DNA of 51,602 nt from Furfurilactobacillus milii (GTDB lineage Bacteria > Bacillota > Bacilli > Lactobacillales > Lactobacillaceae), in the NCBI RefSeq assembly GCF_009863985.1, contig NZ_WEZT01000005.1, positions 452,995 through 504,596 of the forward strand. Reading direction: 5' to 3'. Of the stretch, positions 1-8,711 are shown in pieces (position 1 is the first letter of the stretch; each line of letters begins with the position of its first letter). Under the pieces are notes generated by a model. The model was not told the DNA's origin and did not search any database. It saw nothing but the letters and a program-made list of their open reading frames with translations. The position numbers and the translations under genes are program-made.

Positions 1-99
1 TAATCACTCCTTATAGCTGGTTGGGATTAACTACTATCATTGTAAGAGATTGCTTTGGGCCTTTTTTTTTTTTTGTTCGGATTAATTATAGAATTTGCC
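1..99 (-). mobile_element. IS30-like element, terminal 99 bp (partial, runs off the window)
   Basis: The reverse complement of this stretch is nearly identical to the left end of the IS30 remnant at 42988. It has the terminal repeat starting GGCAAATT at 99, an A-rich tract, a leader, and GGAGTGATTA at the window edge, which is the ribosome binding region of the transposase. The transposase start codon (TTG in the other copies) lies just outside the window and would read leftwards. Family assignment rests on the transposase remnant at 43089. Confidence 0.8.
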
Positions 100-134
100 C
101 TTCAAAATAAACTTTCATATTTGATCCCGGTTAT

Positions 135-170
135 AAAAAAGATTCCTGCGGATTATACACCACAGGAATC
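135..170 (-). terminator. Rho-independent terminator
   Basis: On the minus strand an 8-bp stem (GATTCCTG with CAGGAATC, 141-170) is followed by a run of six T. It lies 42 bases past the stop of the DUF2187-type gene and would end its transcript before the IS30 end. Confidence 0.8.
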
Positions 171-212
171 ACTTTGAATTATCTGCTAACAGAACTCACG
201 AACTAGCAGTTA

Positions 213-482
213 TTATTTTTTCTCATCTTCCGCATCATCGGCATTTTCTTCATCCGGATCCGGTTCTGGTACTGGTGCAGCTTTAATGACCTTAATATCA
301 CCGTTCTTAACGACGGCACGACGATTCATTTCACTGACAGTCATGCTGTCAGCGTCATTGTAATCATCAATCAATACAAGTGCCGAATTTTCATAAACTT
401 TTTCTAATTCGCCACCGAAATTGTGTTCAAACGGTCCAAACTTTTTCGCAGTGACAACATCACCAACATGTAATTCAGCCAT
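213..482 (-). CDS. DUF2187/YkvS-like small acidic protein
   Basis: This 89-residue protein begins with a compact beta-rich domain (VGDVVTAKKFGPF, then YENSALVLIDDYND and NRRAVVKNGDIKVI). The pattern resembles the DUF2187 (YkvS) family of Firmicutes, whose function is unknown. The last 25 residues are a low-complexity acidic tail rich in D, E and P, ending in KK. The start at 482 is chosen because GAGGTG lies 8 bases before this ATG; an upstream in-frame ATG at 515 has no such site. It is followed by its own terminator and is probably monocistronic. The family call is by eye and moderately sure; no enzymatic residues are visible. Confidence 0.65.
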   Translation of the reverse strand: MAELHVGDVVTAKKFGPFEHNFGGELEKVYENSALVLIDDYNDADSMTVSEMNRRAVVKNGDIKVIKAAPVPEPDPDEENADDAEDEKK

Positions 483-610
483 TAATTTCACCTCAATTCC
501 CGTTCTCTTCGGCAAGAAGGTAAACGGGTTATTCTGGTCTTATGCCCAACGCATACGAGTTTGTATATTATCAAAAAAACAACTGGATTTCAAGTCTTAT
601 GTTTCGAACT

Positions 611-2086
611 TTAATTATCCTGCTTCGTACTGTGTTGGCCAGCTCGACTTAACCCGTGCGGGGCTTGTGTCGAATTTGGGACACTAATTTCTGTGTGATC
701 ACCCGTCCCGGATTCCGCCGTCACTTGTTTAGCCTGCTCATTTTGATCATGCATGTATTGTAAATTATGCAACTGTCGAATAGCACGCAGGTAAGACGGA
801 ATCAAAACGATACAGGATCCTAGCCAAGCCAATGGCTCCGCTGATACAGCTCCGGCATAGCCTAAGGGGCCAACTAGGAAAAAGGCCGTGAAAGAACGCA
901 TAACGAGTTCCGCAATGCCGGCAAAGGTCGGCATTGCTTGCTGACCAACACCCTGTAACGTGTTACGAATAATGAACAGTACGGCCAGTAACACGTATGA
1001 ACTGGCAATCACGTTGAAGTAGGTTTGCGACAACCTCATGACAGCTGGGTCATGTCCACTAATAAAGAGGCTCACTAACGCCTTACCGAAGATAATTTCC
1101 AACGCACCAATCACAATCGCGAATGAGCTGGATAAAATCAGCGTCTGACGAACACCTTTAATAATACGGTTATACTTACCAGCCCCAATATTTTGGGCCG
1201 CAAACGTCGCCATGGTTACGCCAAACGAAGACATCGGCATTGTGGCAATTTGGTCAATCTTGCTGGCCGCTGTTGAAGAAGCAACCGAAGCGGTTCCTAA
1301 ACTGTTTAAAGCAGCCTGCATAACAATGGCACCAATCGCGATTATTGACATCTGAAAGCCCATCGGTAACCCCGTTGCGAAATGTTCCCACAACTGACCA
1401 GCCCCTGCACGCATGTCCTGACGGTTGATCCGCAGCAATGGTACGTGGCGCCAGATGTAAATCAAACATAAACCGGCCGAAATAACCTGAGAAATAACGG
1501 TGGCCAATCCCGCACCAGCAACGCCCATATGAAAAATCAGAATAAACGCTAATTCCAACACAACGTTGACGACTGTCCCAACGATCAAAAAGTATAGCGG
1601 AGTCCGTGAATCACCCAGTCCACGGATCATGTTTGATAACAGGTTGAAAGCAACGGAGGCAAAGATACCAGCAAAAATAATGGAGATAAAAATTAGAGCA
1701 TCGTGATAAATTGCTGCTGGTGTCTGCATCAAATGTAAAATGGGATGAACAAACGCCAACGAGAGTACTGTCAGAACAACGGTTACAAACAAACTAATCC
1801 AGATGCTCGCCGCAAAACTTTCACGAACACCTTTCAAGTCTCGTGCGCCAAACCGCTGTGCCGTCACAATCGAGAGACCGGCCGTCAGTCCTTGGGCAAA
1901 CCCGATAATTAGAAAACTAATGGATCCGGTTGAACCAACTGCGGCCAATGCGTTGACGCCCAATGTTTGACCAACGACCAACGTATCTGAAATGTTGTAT
2001 AATTGCTGAAATAAATTCCCAATAAGTAGGGGCATCGTGAACAAAAATATTAATTTGATTGGATTCCCCTCAGTTAAATCGTGCAC
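611..2086 (-). CDS. MATE family multidrug/Na+ (H+) antiporter
   Basis: A 491-residue integral membrane protein with about 12 hydrophobic segments in two similar halves (roughly residues 10-210 and 235-435), as in MatE-domain exporters. The opening (LTEGNPIKLIFLFTMPLLIGN) is typical of the DinF/NorM-like branch in Firmicutes, which export cationic drugs and metabolites using a cation gradient. The N-terminal LFQQLYNISDTLVVGQ segment is a family hallmark. The last ~45 residues are polar and probably disordered. The start is GTG at 2086, preceded by AAGGAGG at good spacing. It stands alone, and its substrate cannot be told from sequence. Confidence 0.9.
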   Translation of the reverse strand: MHDLTEGNPIKLIFLFTMPLLIGNLFQQLYNISDTLVVGQTLGVNALAAVGSTGSISFLIIGFAQGLTAGLSIVTAQRFGARDLKGVRESFAASIWISLFVTVVLTVLSLAFVHPILHLMQTPAAIYHDALIFISIIFAGIFASVAFNLLSNMIRGLGDSRTPLYFLIVGTVVNVVLELAFILIFHMGVAGAGLATVISQVISAGLCLIYIWRHVPLLRINRQDMRAGAGQLWEHFATGLPMGFQMSIIAIGAIVMQAALNSLGTASVASSTAASKIDQIATMPMSSFGVTMATFAAQNIGAGKYNRIIKGVRQTLILSSSFAIVIGALEIIFGKALVSLFISGHDPAVMRLSQTYFNVIASSYVLLAVLFIIRNTLQGVGQQAMPTFAGIAELVMRSFTAFFLVGPLGYAGAVSAEPLAWLGSCIVLIPSYLRAIRQLHNLQYMHDQNEQAKQVTAESGTGDHTEISVPNSTQAPHGLSRAGQHSTKQDN

Positions 2087-2165
2087 GTGACCCCTCCTTA
2101 AAATTGTCAGACCCGCTCATTTTTGTGATGCATGTCAAGGCCTGTATAAACATTGATTGTACCGC

Positions 2166-2194
2166 TTAACGACACGGTTTAACAATGCTAAGAT
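2166..2194 (+). promoter_or_regulatory. Putative sigma-A promoter for the DUF1516 gene
   Basis: TTAACG (2166-2171) and TAAGAT (2189-2194) are 17 bases apart and lie 60 bases before the ATG at 2254. The -35 box is imperfect. Confidence 0.45.
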
Positions 2195-2253
2195 AGCTTC
2201 AGTTTCATGTCAAGTTGATTCACTCAAAAAACTTGATTCAGAAAGGAAAAAAT

Positions 2254-2607
2254 ATGAATTTTTTAATTGCCAGTCATTTTTGGATTGCCATTTTATTAGT
2301 TCTGACAGTTCTCGCTGGCGTGTTCAGTAAAACAGAAAAGCGCGTCAAATGGTGGCTAATGTGGAGCAGGCTACTCTACATGGTGATGATTATCACTGGT
2401 TTCATTGCTGCAACCAAGACCTGGTCAACGGTTCCCATTCTCACGATTTTAAAAGGTGCGTTGGCAATTCTGCTCATTGGTGTCGTTGAAATCGTCTTCG
2501 CTAGAAAGCAAGAAACCCACGTCACTCCATGGCTGTATGTCGTCCTCGGCTTGCTGTTTGCCGCTACCATTATCCTCGGCTACACCATTTACAGTTTGAC
2601 TGCCTAA
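2254..2607 (+). CDS. DUF1516 (YisL-like) membrane protein
   Basis: A 117-residue protein with four hydrophobic helices and very short loops. It matches the YisL/DUF1516 family of small Firmicutes membrane proteins, whose role is unknown. The start at 2254 follows GAAAGGA with correct spacing; an in-frame ATG at 2215 has no ribosome site. It is transcribed away from the MATE gene and closed by a strong terminator at 2675. The family call rests on length, four-helix layout and the conserved HFW and W-rich motifs (KRVKWWLMWSRLLYM). Function is not known. Confidence 0.75.
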   Translation: MNFLIASHFWIAILLVLTVLAGVFSKTEKRVKWWLMWSRLLYMVMIITGFIAATKTWSTVPILTILKGALAILLIGVVEIVFARKQETHVTPWLYVVLGLLFAATIILGYTIYSLTA

Positions 2608-2674
2608 TCATCAGAACACAAACAATCCGTACCGTGACAAATGGAAAGCTCGTTTTCATTTGTCATGGCACATA

Positions 2675-2711
2675 AAGACAGCTCACATTTTTGAAGTGAG
2701 CTGTCTTTTTT
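2675..2711 (+). terminator. Rho-independent terminator (may serve both strands)
   Basis: A 12-bp perfect stem (AAGACAGCTCAC with GTGAGCTGTCTT) is followed by T residues on the plus strand. A shorter T run is present on the minus side, so it may also stop the murE transcript that converges on it. Confidence 0.85.
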
Positions 2712-2786
2712 GTCGCTATCTTATTAGCTTACTTGGACAACAATGGTCCAAGCTTTAGCAATGCTAATCTTACAAACGAGATAATA

Positions 2787-4334
2787 TTACGCTTCAATGT
2801 CCGCAATTACTTGTTTGGCAACAGCCATGTCAGTCGGGTATGGTGTGTCTACTCCGCGAATCTTTTGATAAGGATCCTCACCCTTTGCTGCCAACACAAC
2901 CACATCATCAGCACGACTATCACTAATAGCTTCACGGATGGCAGTTGGTCGATCAATCTGAACGTGAACATCAACCCGGTTGTGATCAATATGTTCATCA
3001 ATCTGTTGGGCAATGTCAGCAGGATTTTCGAAACCAGGATCATCAGCGGTTAAGTAAGCTACGTCGGCCTCTTCGTTCAACGCTTTACCAAACCCTTCTC
3101 GACGCGAAATACCCTTATCACCAGGGCTACCAACCACCACAATGATCCGGCTATCAGCATACTGCTTCCGTAAGAACGACAGCAAAGCTTTGACGGATGC
3201 GTAATTGTGGGCATAATCAACGAACACCATCCCGTGATTCTTGGTGGCAACTGATTCAAACCGACCGGGTACCGTGATATCCGGTAATGTTTGCTGGGCT
3301 TCGGTAGCTGTCGCTCCAGCTAGACCAGCGGCAATGATTGATGCCACCGCGTTATTTTCATTGTAATCACCAGGCAATGCCAATTGATACTCGCCATCCA
3401 AATTCAGTTTGGCTGGCGTTAGATCCGTATGCGACACCGTAAATTTAGCATCCTTCAGGGTATCTTCATTGCTGTGATAGCGGAAGTCGATTGGCACATC
3501 AATACTTGGCTTGTAGCCATCACGAGCATACAGATAGATATCCTCAGGTTCTGTCGTCGCCTTAGCAGCCATATAAATATCTTCTAAGTGATCCGTTTCC
3601 GCATTAATAATGCACTGGCGAGAATTGACTAAGAGCTGTAATTTACAGTGCAAATAGTCAGCAAACGTTGGGTGCTCGTTGCGCCCGATATGATCTGGCG
3701 TGATGTTTAAAAAGATTCCAACATCATACGTCAATCCATACACACGGTTCTTCTTGTACGCCTGTGAAGACACTTCCATGACCAGCGTCGTCATGCCAGA
3801 ATCAACGGCTTCACGCATATCATGGAATAAATTGAGTGATTCAGGTGTCGTAAGATCAGACTTAAATTCTTGCTCTGGTTTTGGTCCTAAAATCCGGTCA
3901 ATGGTTGAAAATAATGCGGTATGTTTATTCGTCGTCTGTTGCAGAATGCCTCGCGTAAAGTAAGCAGAGGTTGTTTTCCCCTTCGTCCCAGTGAAGGCCA
4001 CAATAAATAGATCATCTTGTGGGTAGCAAAAAAAAGCAGCGCTCAACAGTGACATTGCTTTTTGAATATCCGCCACGATAAAGCCAGTGGCCTCGCACTC
4101 TTTAGCCGCAACTTCTGAGACATAGGCCGTGACACCCGCATCGACCGCCGTAGTTAAATACTCCGGCTTGAAGTTACCCTTACAGAAGAATAAGCCATTC
4201 GGCTTTGCCGTTCGTGAGTCGTATGTGACATCGGTCACTACTAACTGATCATTGGCATTTATCACGTTGGTCAACAAATGGTGCTCACGTAAAATCGTCA
4301 AAATTTCTGATGCTGATAATTGTAATTTCGCCAT
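2787..4334 (-). CDS. murE: UDP-N-acetylmuramoyl-tripeptide synthetase (MurE family, probably L-lysine adding)
   Basis: A 515-residue Mur ligase that adds the third stem-peptide residue to UDP-MurNAc-L-Ala-D-Glu in the cytoplasm. The N-terminal UDP-binding domain (about 25-100) is followed by the ATP-binding motif GTKGKTT (116-122), then the central ligase domain with TTPES and VMEVSSQA, and the C-terminal domain. Where enzymes adding meso-diaminopimelate carry DNPR, this protein reads DDPGFENP (431-438). It is therefore not the diaminopimelate type and fits a lysine-type wall, which agrees with the FemX-like branching enzyme at 49869. It is monocistronic, with an untranslated gap of about 150 bases to folP. 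Mur ligase identity is certain, substrate less so. Confidence 0.9.
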   Translation of the reverse strand: MAKLQLSASEILTILREHHLLTNVINANDQLVVTDVTYDSRTAKPNGLFFCKGNFKPEYLTTAVDAGVTAYVSEVAAKECEATGFIVADIQKAMSLLSAAFFCYPQDDLFIVAFTGTKGKTTSAYFTRGILQQTTNKHTALFSTIDRILGPKPEQEFKSDLTTPESLNLFHDMREAVDSGMTTLVMEVSSQAYKKNRVYGLTYDVGIFLNITPDHIGRNEHPTFADYLHCKLQLLVNSRQCIINAETDHLEDIYMAAKATTEPEDIYLYARDGYKPSIDVPIDFRYHSNEDTLKDAKFTVSHTDLTPAKLNLDGEYQLALPGDYNENNAVASIIAAGLAGATATEAQQTLPDITVPGRFESVATKNHGMVFVDYAHNYASVKALLSFLRKQYADSRIIVVVGSPGDKGISRREGFGKALNEEADVAYLTADDPGFENPADIAQQIDEHIDHNRVDVHVQIDRPTAIREAISDSRADDVVVLAAKGEDPYQKIRGVDTPYPTDMAVAKQVIADIEA

Positions 4335-4483
4335 GCGTTCCCAAACTTCCCTTTATCTTTCTTGAATATCCAGTATACACCAGAACTATCAACCAACGCC
4401 GCCATTTTTCTTAACAACTAAAGCTTTGACTAAACCTTAAGTATTCTTTTTAGCTAGTTACGACATTGATGACGTACAAAAAG

Positions 4484-5644
4484 TTACTGATGCATTTCTG
4501 TTCTGTCTGGGAACCAGTAACTGCCCTCAATCGTGTCTAGTAACGTGACTAACTGTTTAGTTTCTTCGATATCGTGAACCCGCAGAATACGACCACCGTG
4601 CAAATACATATAGGCCTCTGCAATCAACGTTACGGATAGGCGATCTTCCTTTGCCAAACCGAACAGTTTATGACCAAAACCCTTTCGCGAAATGGCAATC
4701 ATGATCGGTCGTTCAAACGGCAAAAACTGGTTGATGTTGCGCATCATGGTGAAATCCTGGTAGCCATCAGCCACTTTGGCGTACCCAATTCCTTCATCCA
4801 AAGCAATCCGCTGCTCATCAATGCCAGCGTGTTTCAGCGCATTCAAATTCGTTTTAAAGAAATCTGTCATTGCCGTCGTTAAATTATCGTATTCGCGGGC
4901 ACGACTTTCATGCATCGTTAACAAACCAACATTACTCGAGGCGAGTAGCGACAGTTTGTCAGGATTATCAGTAAAGGCGTTAACGTCGTTAATGATATCA
5001 ACCCCCTCGGCCAATACCGCCCTCATCACCGGTAACTTATAAGTATCAACCGCGATTCCCAAATCAGGATATTGCGTCTTAATGGCCTTAATATAAGGCA
5101 TAACCCGTTGAATTTCAGTTTCTGGCGTAATCTCCGTAAAGTGAGGTCGCGTCGTCTGACCACCAATTTCAACCACGGGCACACCTGCTTGGGCAAACTC
5201 ACCAGCCCGTTTCAACACGGAATCCATATCATGGTAGCGGCCACCATCGTAAAATGAATCAGGACTGACGTTTAAAATGCCGTAAATCAGTGGTTTGGCG
5301 GTCACATTAAAATCAAAACGCCCTGCTTGCCAATGAATTTCATGTTGCTGCCGAATCGTGCCAACACCTTTTGCCAGCACATTATTATCAAACTGACGAC
5401 TTAATTGTTGTTCCAAAACTGGCAAAGCGGCCTCATTAACCAATGTTTGCACAGTATTGCCAGCCACTGTGATTACGGCATCAAGATTGCCCATCAAGTT
5501 GACCAGTCTGGTTCGATCATCCGCATTATCGAGTTCAAACATCAATGCCAGCTGACGCTGATGTTTGATGGCATCTAGCAAAGCAGCCTCGGCCAGACCA
5601 TTAGTTTGACTGAGGTCGTCAGCGTTTATTTCTGTAACTTTCAT
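4484..5644 (-). CDS. folP: Dihydropteroate synthase
   Basis: Condenses 6-hydroxymethyl-7,8-dihydropterin pyrophosphate with p-aminobenzoate in folate synthesis. The catalytic TIM-barrel begins near residue 118 with GILNVSPDSFYDGG. It then shows GGQTTRP (the usual form is GGESTRP), AVDTYK, SRKGFGHKLFG and RVHDIEETKQ, all DHPS signatures. An N-terminal extension of about 115 residues precedes the barrel; the same extra domain occurs in other lactobacilli and its role is unknown. The start at 5644 follows GGGAGGA by 7 bases; a GTG five codons upstream would overlap that site. It is the last gene of the folate operon, 14 bases after the pyrophosphatase gene. Confidence 0.93.
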   Translation of the reverse strand: MKVTEINADDLSQTNGLAEAALLDAIKHQRQLALMFELDNADDRTRLVNLMGNLDAVITVAGNTVQTLVNEAALPVLEQQLSRQFDNNVLAKGVGTIRQQHEIHWQAGRFDFNVTAKPLIYGILNVSPDSFYDGGRYHDMDSVLKRAGEFAQAGVPVVEIGGQTTRPHFTEITPETEIQRVMPYIKAIKTQYPDLGIAVDTYKLPVMRAVLAEGVDIINDVNAFTDNPDKLSLLASSNVGLLTMHESRAREYDNLTTAMTDFFKTNLNALKHAGIDEQRIALDEGIGYAKVADGYQDFTMMRNINQFLPFERPIMIAISRKGFGHKLFGLAKEDRLSVTLIAEAYMYLHGGRILRVHDIEETKQLVTLLDTIEGSYWFPDRTEMHQ

Positions 5645-5658
5645 GTCGTATCCTCCCA

Positions 5659-6252
5659 CTATCGCAACTGTGTCAATAATTTAGGCACCGCAATGCCCCT
5701 TGGCGTAAACGGAATGCGCGCCTGATTCGGCAGCTGAGCCAGCGTCAGTCCTGTTTTAGAATCCCACATAATCCGATCAAAGCCGACACTGTACTGGCCG
5801 ACTGGCACAAACGGAATCTGAAACCGGCGCTGCCCTGTCGCCGTGAGCCACTGACCATCGTGACTAAGTACTGTCAGTGTTGTCGTCAACATCGCATGGC
5901 GATTCGTTTGTGTGCCCAATAAACGTAGAATGTAACGATTCATGGCCGCATCATCATGCGCATGAGCAGACAGTTCGCGCATCGTTGTCACCCCAAAGTG
6001 GTCTGGCAATGCGTCGACAAACAGGCCACTGTCATCGGCTACGACGGTCGCTTCTGGCAAGCGCTGTTGAATAAATGTTGCCTTGCCTTCAGCATTGTTT
6101 TTGAAATCAGCAGTCCCTTCTTTGGGAAATTGTAATCGACCAAGATAAGTCCAGTAAGGGCGAATCGTCTGACCAAAAAAAGCAAACGTCCGTGCCAACT
6201 CGGCAAATTTTTGTCGATTGTTGGTTGCTGCGACAAATAGTGGATTAGTCAT
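5659..6252 (-). CDS. Non-canonical purine NTP pyrophosphatase (RdgB/HAM1 family)
   Basis: A 197-residue Maf/HAM1-fold protein. The N-terminal VAATNNRQKFAEL is the family substrate/phosphate motif, followed by NAEGKA and the acidic VVADDSGLFVDAL metal site. Family members hydrolyse ITP, XTP and dITP to the monophosphates. Such a gene sits inside folate clusters of lactobacilli. One inference is that it supplies the missing dihydroneopterin triphosphate pyrophosphohydrolase (FolQ) step, because no folQ-like Nudix gene is seen here. The ATG overlaps the end of folC by 8 bases (ATGACTAA), which suggests translational coupling. The protein is somewhat divergent from housekeeping RdgB. Confidence 0.85.
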   Translation of the reverse strand: MTNPLFVAATNNRQKFAELARTFAFFGQTIRPYWTYLGRLQFPKEGTADFKNNAEGKATFIQQRLPEATVVADDSGLFVDALPDHFGVTTMRELSAHAHDDAAMNRYILRLLGTQTNRHAMLTTTLTVLSHDGQWLTATGQRRFQIPFVPVGQYSVGFDRIMWDSKTGLTLAQLPNQARIPFTPRGIAVPKLLTQLR

Positions 6253-7582
6253 TTAAACCAGCCTCCCGCAACGCCCGGATAAGGTAAAAGCTCCCCGTCA
6301 CAATCACTGGTGGTTCAACGTTGCATTTGCGCAAACAAGCTAAAGCCTCACGCGCAGTTGCCGTTGAAAACACCGCTACGTCATTTAACTGTAGTTTGGC
6401 CAATGTGTCACCCACCATCTCAGTTAATGCATCAATCGGTAGTGCTCGCTGATGCTGATCTGGAACCGTTAACACGACTTGCTTGGCTAACGGCAGCAAT
6501 TCTGCCAGCATTCCCGCCACGTTTTTATCCGCTAAAAAGCCAAGTACAAACGTAAACCGACGGGTTGGCGCCACCTGCTTTAACAACCGAACCAGCGATT
6601 GAATCCCATCTGGATTATGCGCACCATCGACCAACAATCGGGGATGTTTATCGGTCGCCGCTAGCGTCGTCAGTCGCCCAGGCAAGGCTGCCTGATTAAA
6701 ACCCGTTCGCACGGCATCTTCATCAATGTGGCTGTCATGTTCGGCAACTTGTTTTAGCACCGTCAGTGCAGTGGCCGCATTAGCTAATTGATGCTGCCCA
6801 GCCAAATTAAGATGAACGTGATGCCAAATGGTCTTGCTGGACCAGTGAACATCCACCGTTGTGCCATCCAGGCCAAATTGAGGATTATCAAACCATGGCT
6901 GTTTACTGGCTAGCATCACTGGCACGTGAGCACGCTTAGCAGTTTGTTCAATAACCGCTTTTGCATCATCACTTTGACCAGGCGCCATCACTACCGTCGT
7001 GTTTGGTTTGATAATGCCCGCCTTATTTTGCGCAATCTTTGCAATCGTGTCGCCTAAGATGCGGGTATGGTCCAACGCAATGTGCGTAAACACACTGAAC
7101 CGCGGGGATGTAATCGCATTAGTAGCGTCCATCAAACCACCGAGGCCAGCTTCGATAATCATCCAGTCCACGTGCTGTTCAGCAAACCACGCCAACGCAA
7201 TGACAACCTCCCACTCAAAAATGGTTAGTGATGAGTCTTCCGGCACAATTTTTCTGACGATCGGCAACATTGTCTGATACAAACGGACAAAAACTTCTTT
7301 GTCAATCATCTGCCCGTTAATCACAATTTGCTCGCGCTGATCAGAGATGGCTGGGCTCGTAAACACGCCGACTTTATGACCAGCAGCAATCAATGTATCT
7401 GCCATCAACGTCACCGTTGATCCTTTGCCGTTTGTGCCAACCACGTGAATAATTGGCGCCTGCGTATCGGGTTGTCCAACCGCTGCTAATACCTGACGTA
7501 ACAGCGGCACACGATCCTCGTCGCCCGCAAGCATTGCTTGATTCATTTCATTAATTAATGTCTCATACGTTAATGTTGCCAT
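6245..7582 (-). CDS. folC: Folylpolyglutamate synthase / dihydrofolate synthase
   Basis: A 445-residue Mur-ligase-like enzyme that attaches glutamate to dihydropteroate and to folates. It carries the P-loop GTNGKGS (49-55), the segment VGVFTSPAISDQREQI, the carboxylate-binding EAGLGGLMDATN, LDHTRILGDT and the C-terminal DGAHNPDG motif, in the standard order. The ATG lies inside the last codons of folE (20-base overlap) with GAGGG 6 bases upstream, so translation is probably coupled. Whether it does one or both activities cannot be decided from sequence, but it is the only folC in the cluster. Confidence 0.93.
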   Translation of the reverse strand: MATLTYETLINEMNQAMLAGDEDRVPLLRQVLAAVGQPDTQAPIIHVVGTNGKGSTVTLMADTLIAAGHKVGVFTSPAISDQREQIVINGQMIDKEVFVRLYQTMLPIVRKIVPEDSSLTIFEWEVVIALAWFAEQHVDWMIIEAGLGGLMDATNAITSPRFSVFTHIALDHTRILGDTIAKIAQNKAGIIKPNTTVVMAPGQSDDAKAVIEQTAKRAHVPVMLASKQPWFDNPQFGLDGTTVDVHWSSKTIWHHVHLNLAGQHQLANAATALTVLKQVAEHDSHIDEDAVRTGFNQAALPGRLTTLAATDKHPRLLVDGAHNPDGIQSLVRLLKQVAPTRRFTFVLGFLADKNVAGMLAELLPLAKQVVLTVPDQHQRALPIDALTEMVGDTLAKLQLNDVAVFSTATAREALACLRKCNVEPPVIVTGSFYLIRALREAGLND

Positions 7583-8144
7583 GTTCGGCCCTCATTAAAA
7601 ATTCCTGGCGTAATGCGTTATTTGTTTTAAACTCACCCAAATATGTCGCTGTCTGCGTGACAGAACCCGTCTTGTTAACGCCGCGCATTTCCATACACAT
7701 GTGTCGCGCAGCAACGCTGACAGCCACTCCAGCCGGCTTCAAAATTTTTTCTAACTCAGCAGCCACCTGGTTCGTAATATTTTCTTGCACCGTTGGTCGG
7801 CGGCTGACGTAATCAACGAGCCGAGGAATCTTGCTAAGGCCGATGATAGTCCCGTTTGTGGGCACATAGGCAACACTGACACGGCCAAAAAATGGTAGTA
7901 AATGATGTTCACACATCGAATAAAACGGAATTTGGCCGACGACAACCATGTCGGCGTTATCCTCTTCATGAAATAACTTGTAATCCTTAAATGTCGGTTG
8001 TTCCAGCGAAGAAAACATCTCTGCGTACGCACGTGCCACCCGTGCCGGCGTTTCGACAAGGCCAGCCCGGTCTGGATCTTCCCCTACTGCAGTTAAAATT
8101 TGGCGGACAGCGCCTTCAATTGTGGCTTGTTGTTCATCTGTCAT
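7563..8144 (-). CDS. folE: GTP cyclohydrolase I
   Basis: First enzyme of folate synthesis, turning GTP into 7,8-dihydroneopterin triphosphate. The 193-residue protein has the zinc ligands of the family (Cys78 and His81 in CEHH, and Cys150 in HMCME), the GLSKIPRLVDY segment and SRRPTVQE of the active site. Length is normal for the bacterial type IA enzyme. It lies 91 bases downstream of folK and overlaps folC by 20 bases. The ATG at 8144 is preceded by AAAGGAGAC at good distance. Confidence 0.95.
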   Translation of the reverse strand: MTDEQQATIEGAVRQILTAVGEDPDRAGLVETPARVARAYAEMFSSLEQPTFKDYKLFHEEDNADMVVVGQIPFYSMCEHHLLPFFGRVSVAYVPTNGTIIGLSKIPRLVDYVSRRPTVQENITNQVAAELEKILKPAGVAVSVAARHMCMEMRGVNKTGSVTQTATYLGEFKTNNALRQEFLMRAEHGNINV

Positions 8145-8235
8145 TAATGCGTGTCTCCTTTAAAACAATTTCTAAATAACGAACTTATGTAAGATTGTTA
8201 GCCTAATGACTAACAATGCTGATAATTCAAAGATG

Positions 8236-8709
8236 TTACGATAATTTGTTGATTTGTTGATGATCGTCCGTTTCAGCTAACCAATCACTGACCTGTCTCT
8301 GAATTGCGCGATCATCCCCACTAATTTCTAAAATCGGTTCGAGCACAAACCGCCGATTTGGTGCTTCCGGATGTGGCACTGTGAGCGTTTTCGTATTGAT
8401 GTGTTCATCACCATAAAAGATGATATCTAGATCCATTGTGCGTGGTCCCCAATGGATGAAACGATGACGGTGCTGTGCTTGTTCGATTTGATGAACCAAT
8501 GCCAGCAAAGATTCTGCCGACCGTTTGGTATCAATGGCAACCGCAGTATTCAGGAAGTTGTCTTGAACTACGCCACCAACGGGTTCAGTGATATAAAAAT
8601 GAGCCGTTTTCATTGAGACAGTCGAGTGATCCGCGCGCAATTGCGCTAACGCATACAATAAGTGTTTGCGGCGATTACCAACGTTTGATCCCAAACTTAA
8701 ATAAGCCAT
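8236..8709 (-). CDS. folK: 6-Hydroxymethyl-7,8-dihydropterin pyrophosphokinase
   Basis: Transfers pyrophosphate from ATP to hydroxymethyl-dihydropterin. The 157-residue protein begins MAYLSLGSNVGNR, the usual HPPK opening. It has VQDNFLNTAV for pterin binding and GPRTMDLDIIFYGDE with the magnesium aspartates Asp93 and Asp95. I use ATG 8709; a GTG at 8715 in the same frame is also possible. The folB stop (TGA, 8712-8714) lies between these two starts, so folB and folK are translationally coupled. Confidence 0.95.
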   Translation of the reverse strand: MAYLSLGSNVGNRRKHLLYALAQLRADHSTVSMKTAHFYITEPVGGVVQDNFLNTAVAIDTKRSAESLLALVHQIEQAQHRHRFIHWGPRTMDLDIIFYGDEHINTKTLTVPHPEAPNRRFVLEPILEISGDDRAIQRQVSDWLAETDDHQQINKLS

Positions 8710-8711
8710 AG

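Noticed and set aside
1254-1469. 71-codon minus-strand frame inside the MATE gene
   Set aside because: Shadow frame of the transporter; Arg/Cys/Gly-rich with no start signal.
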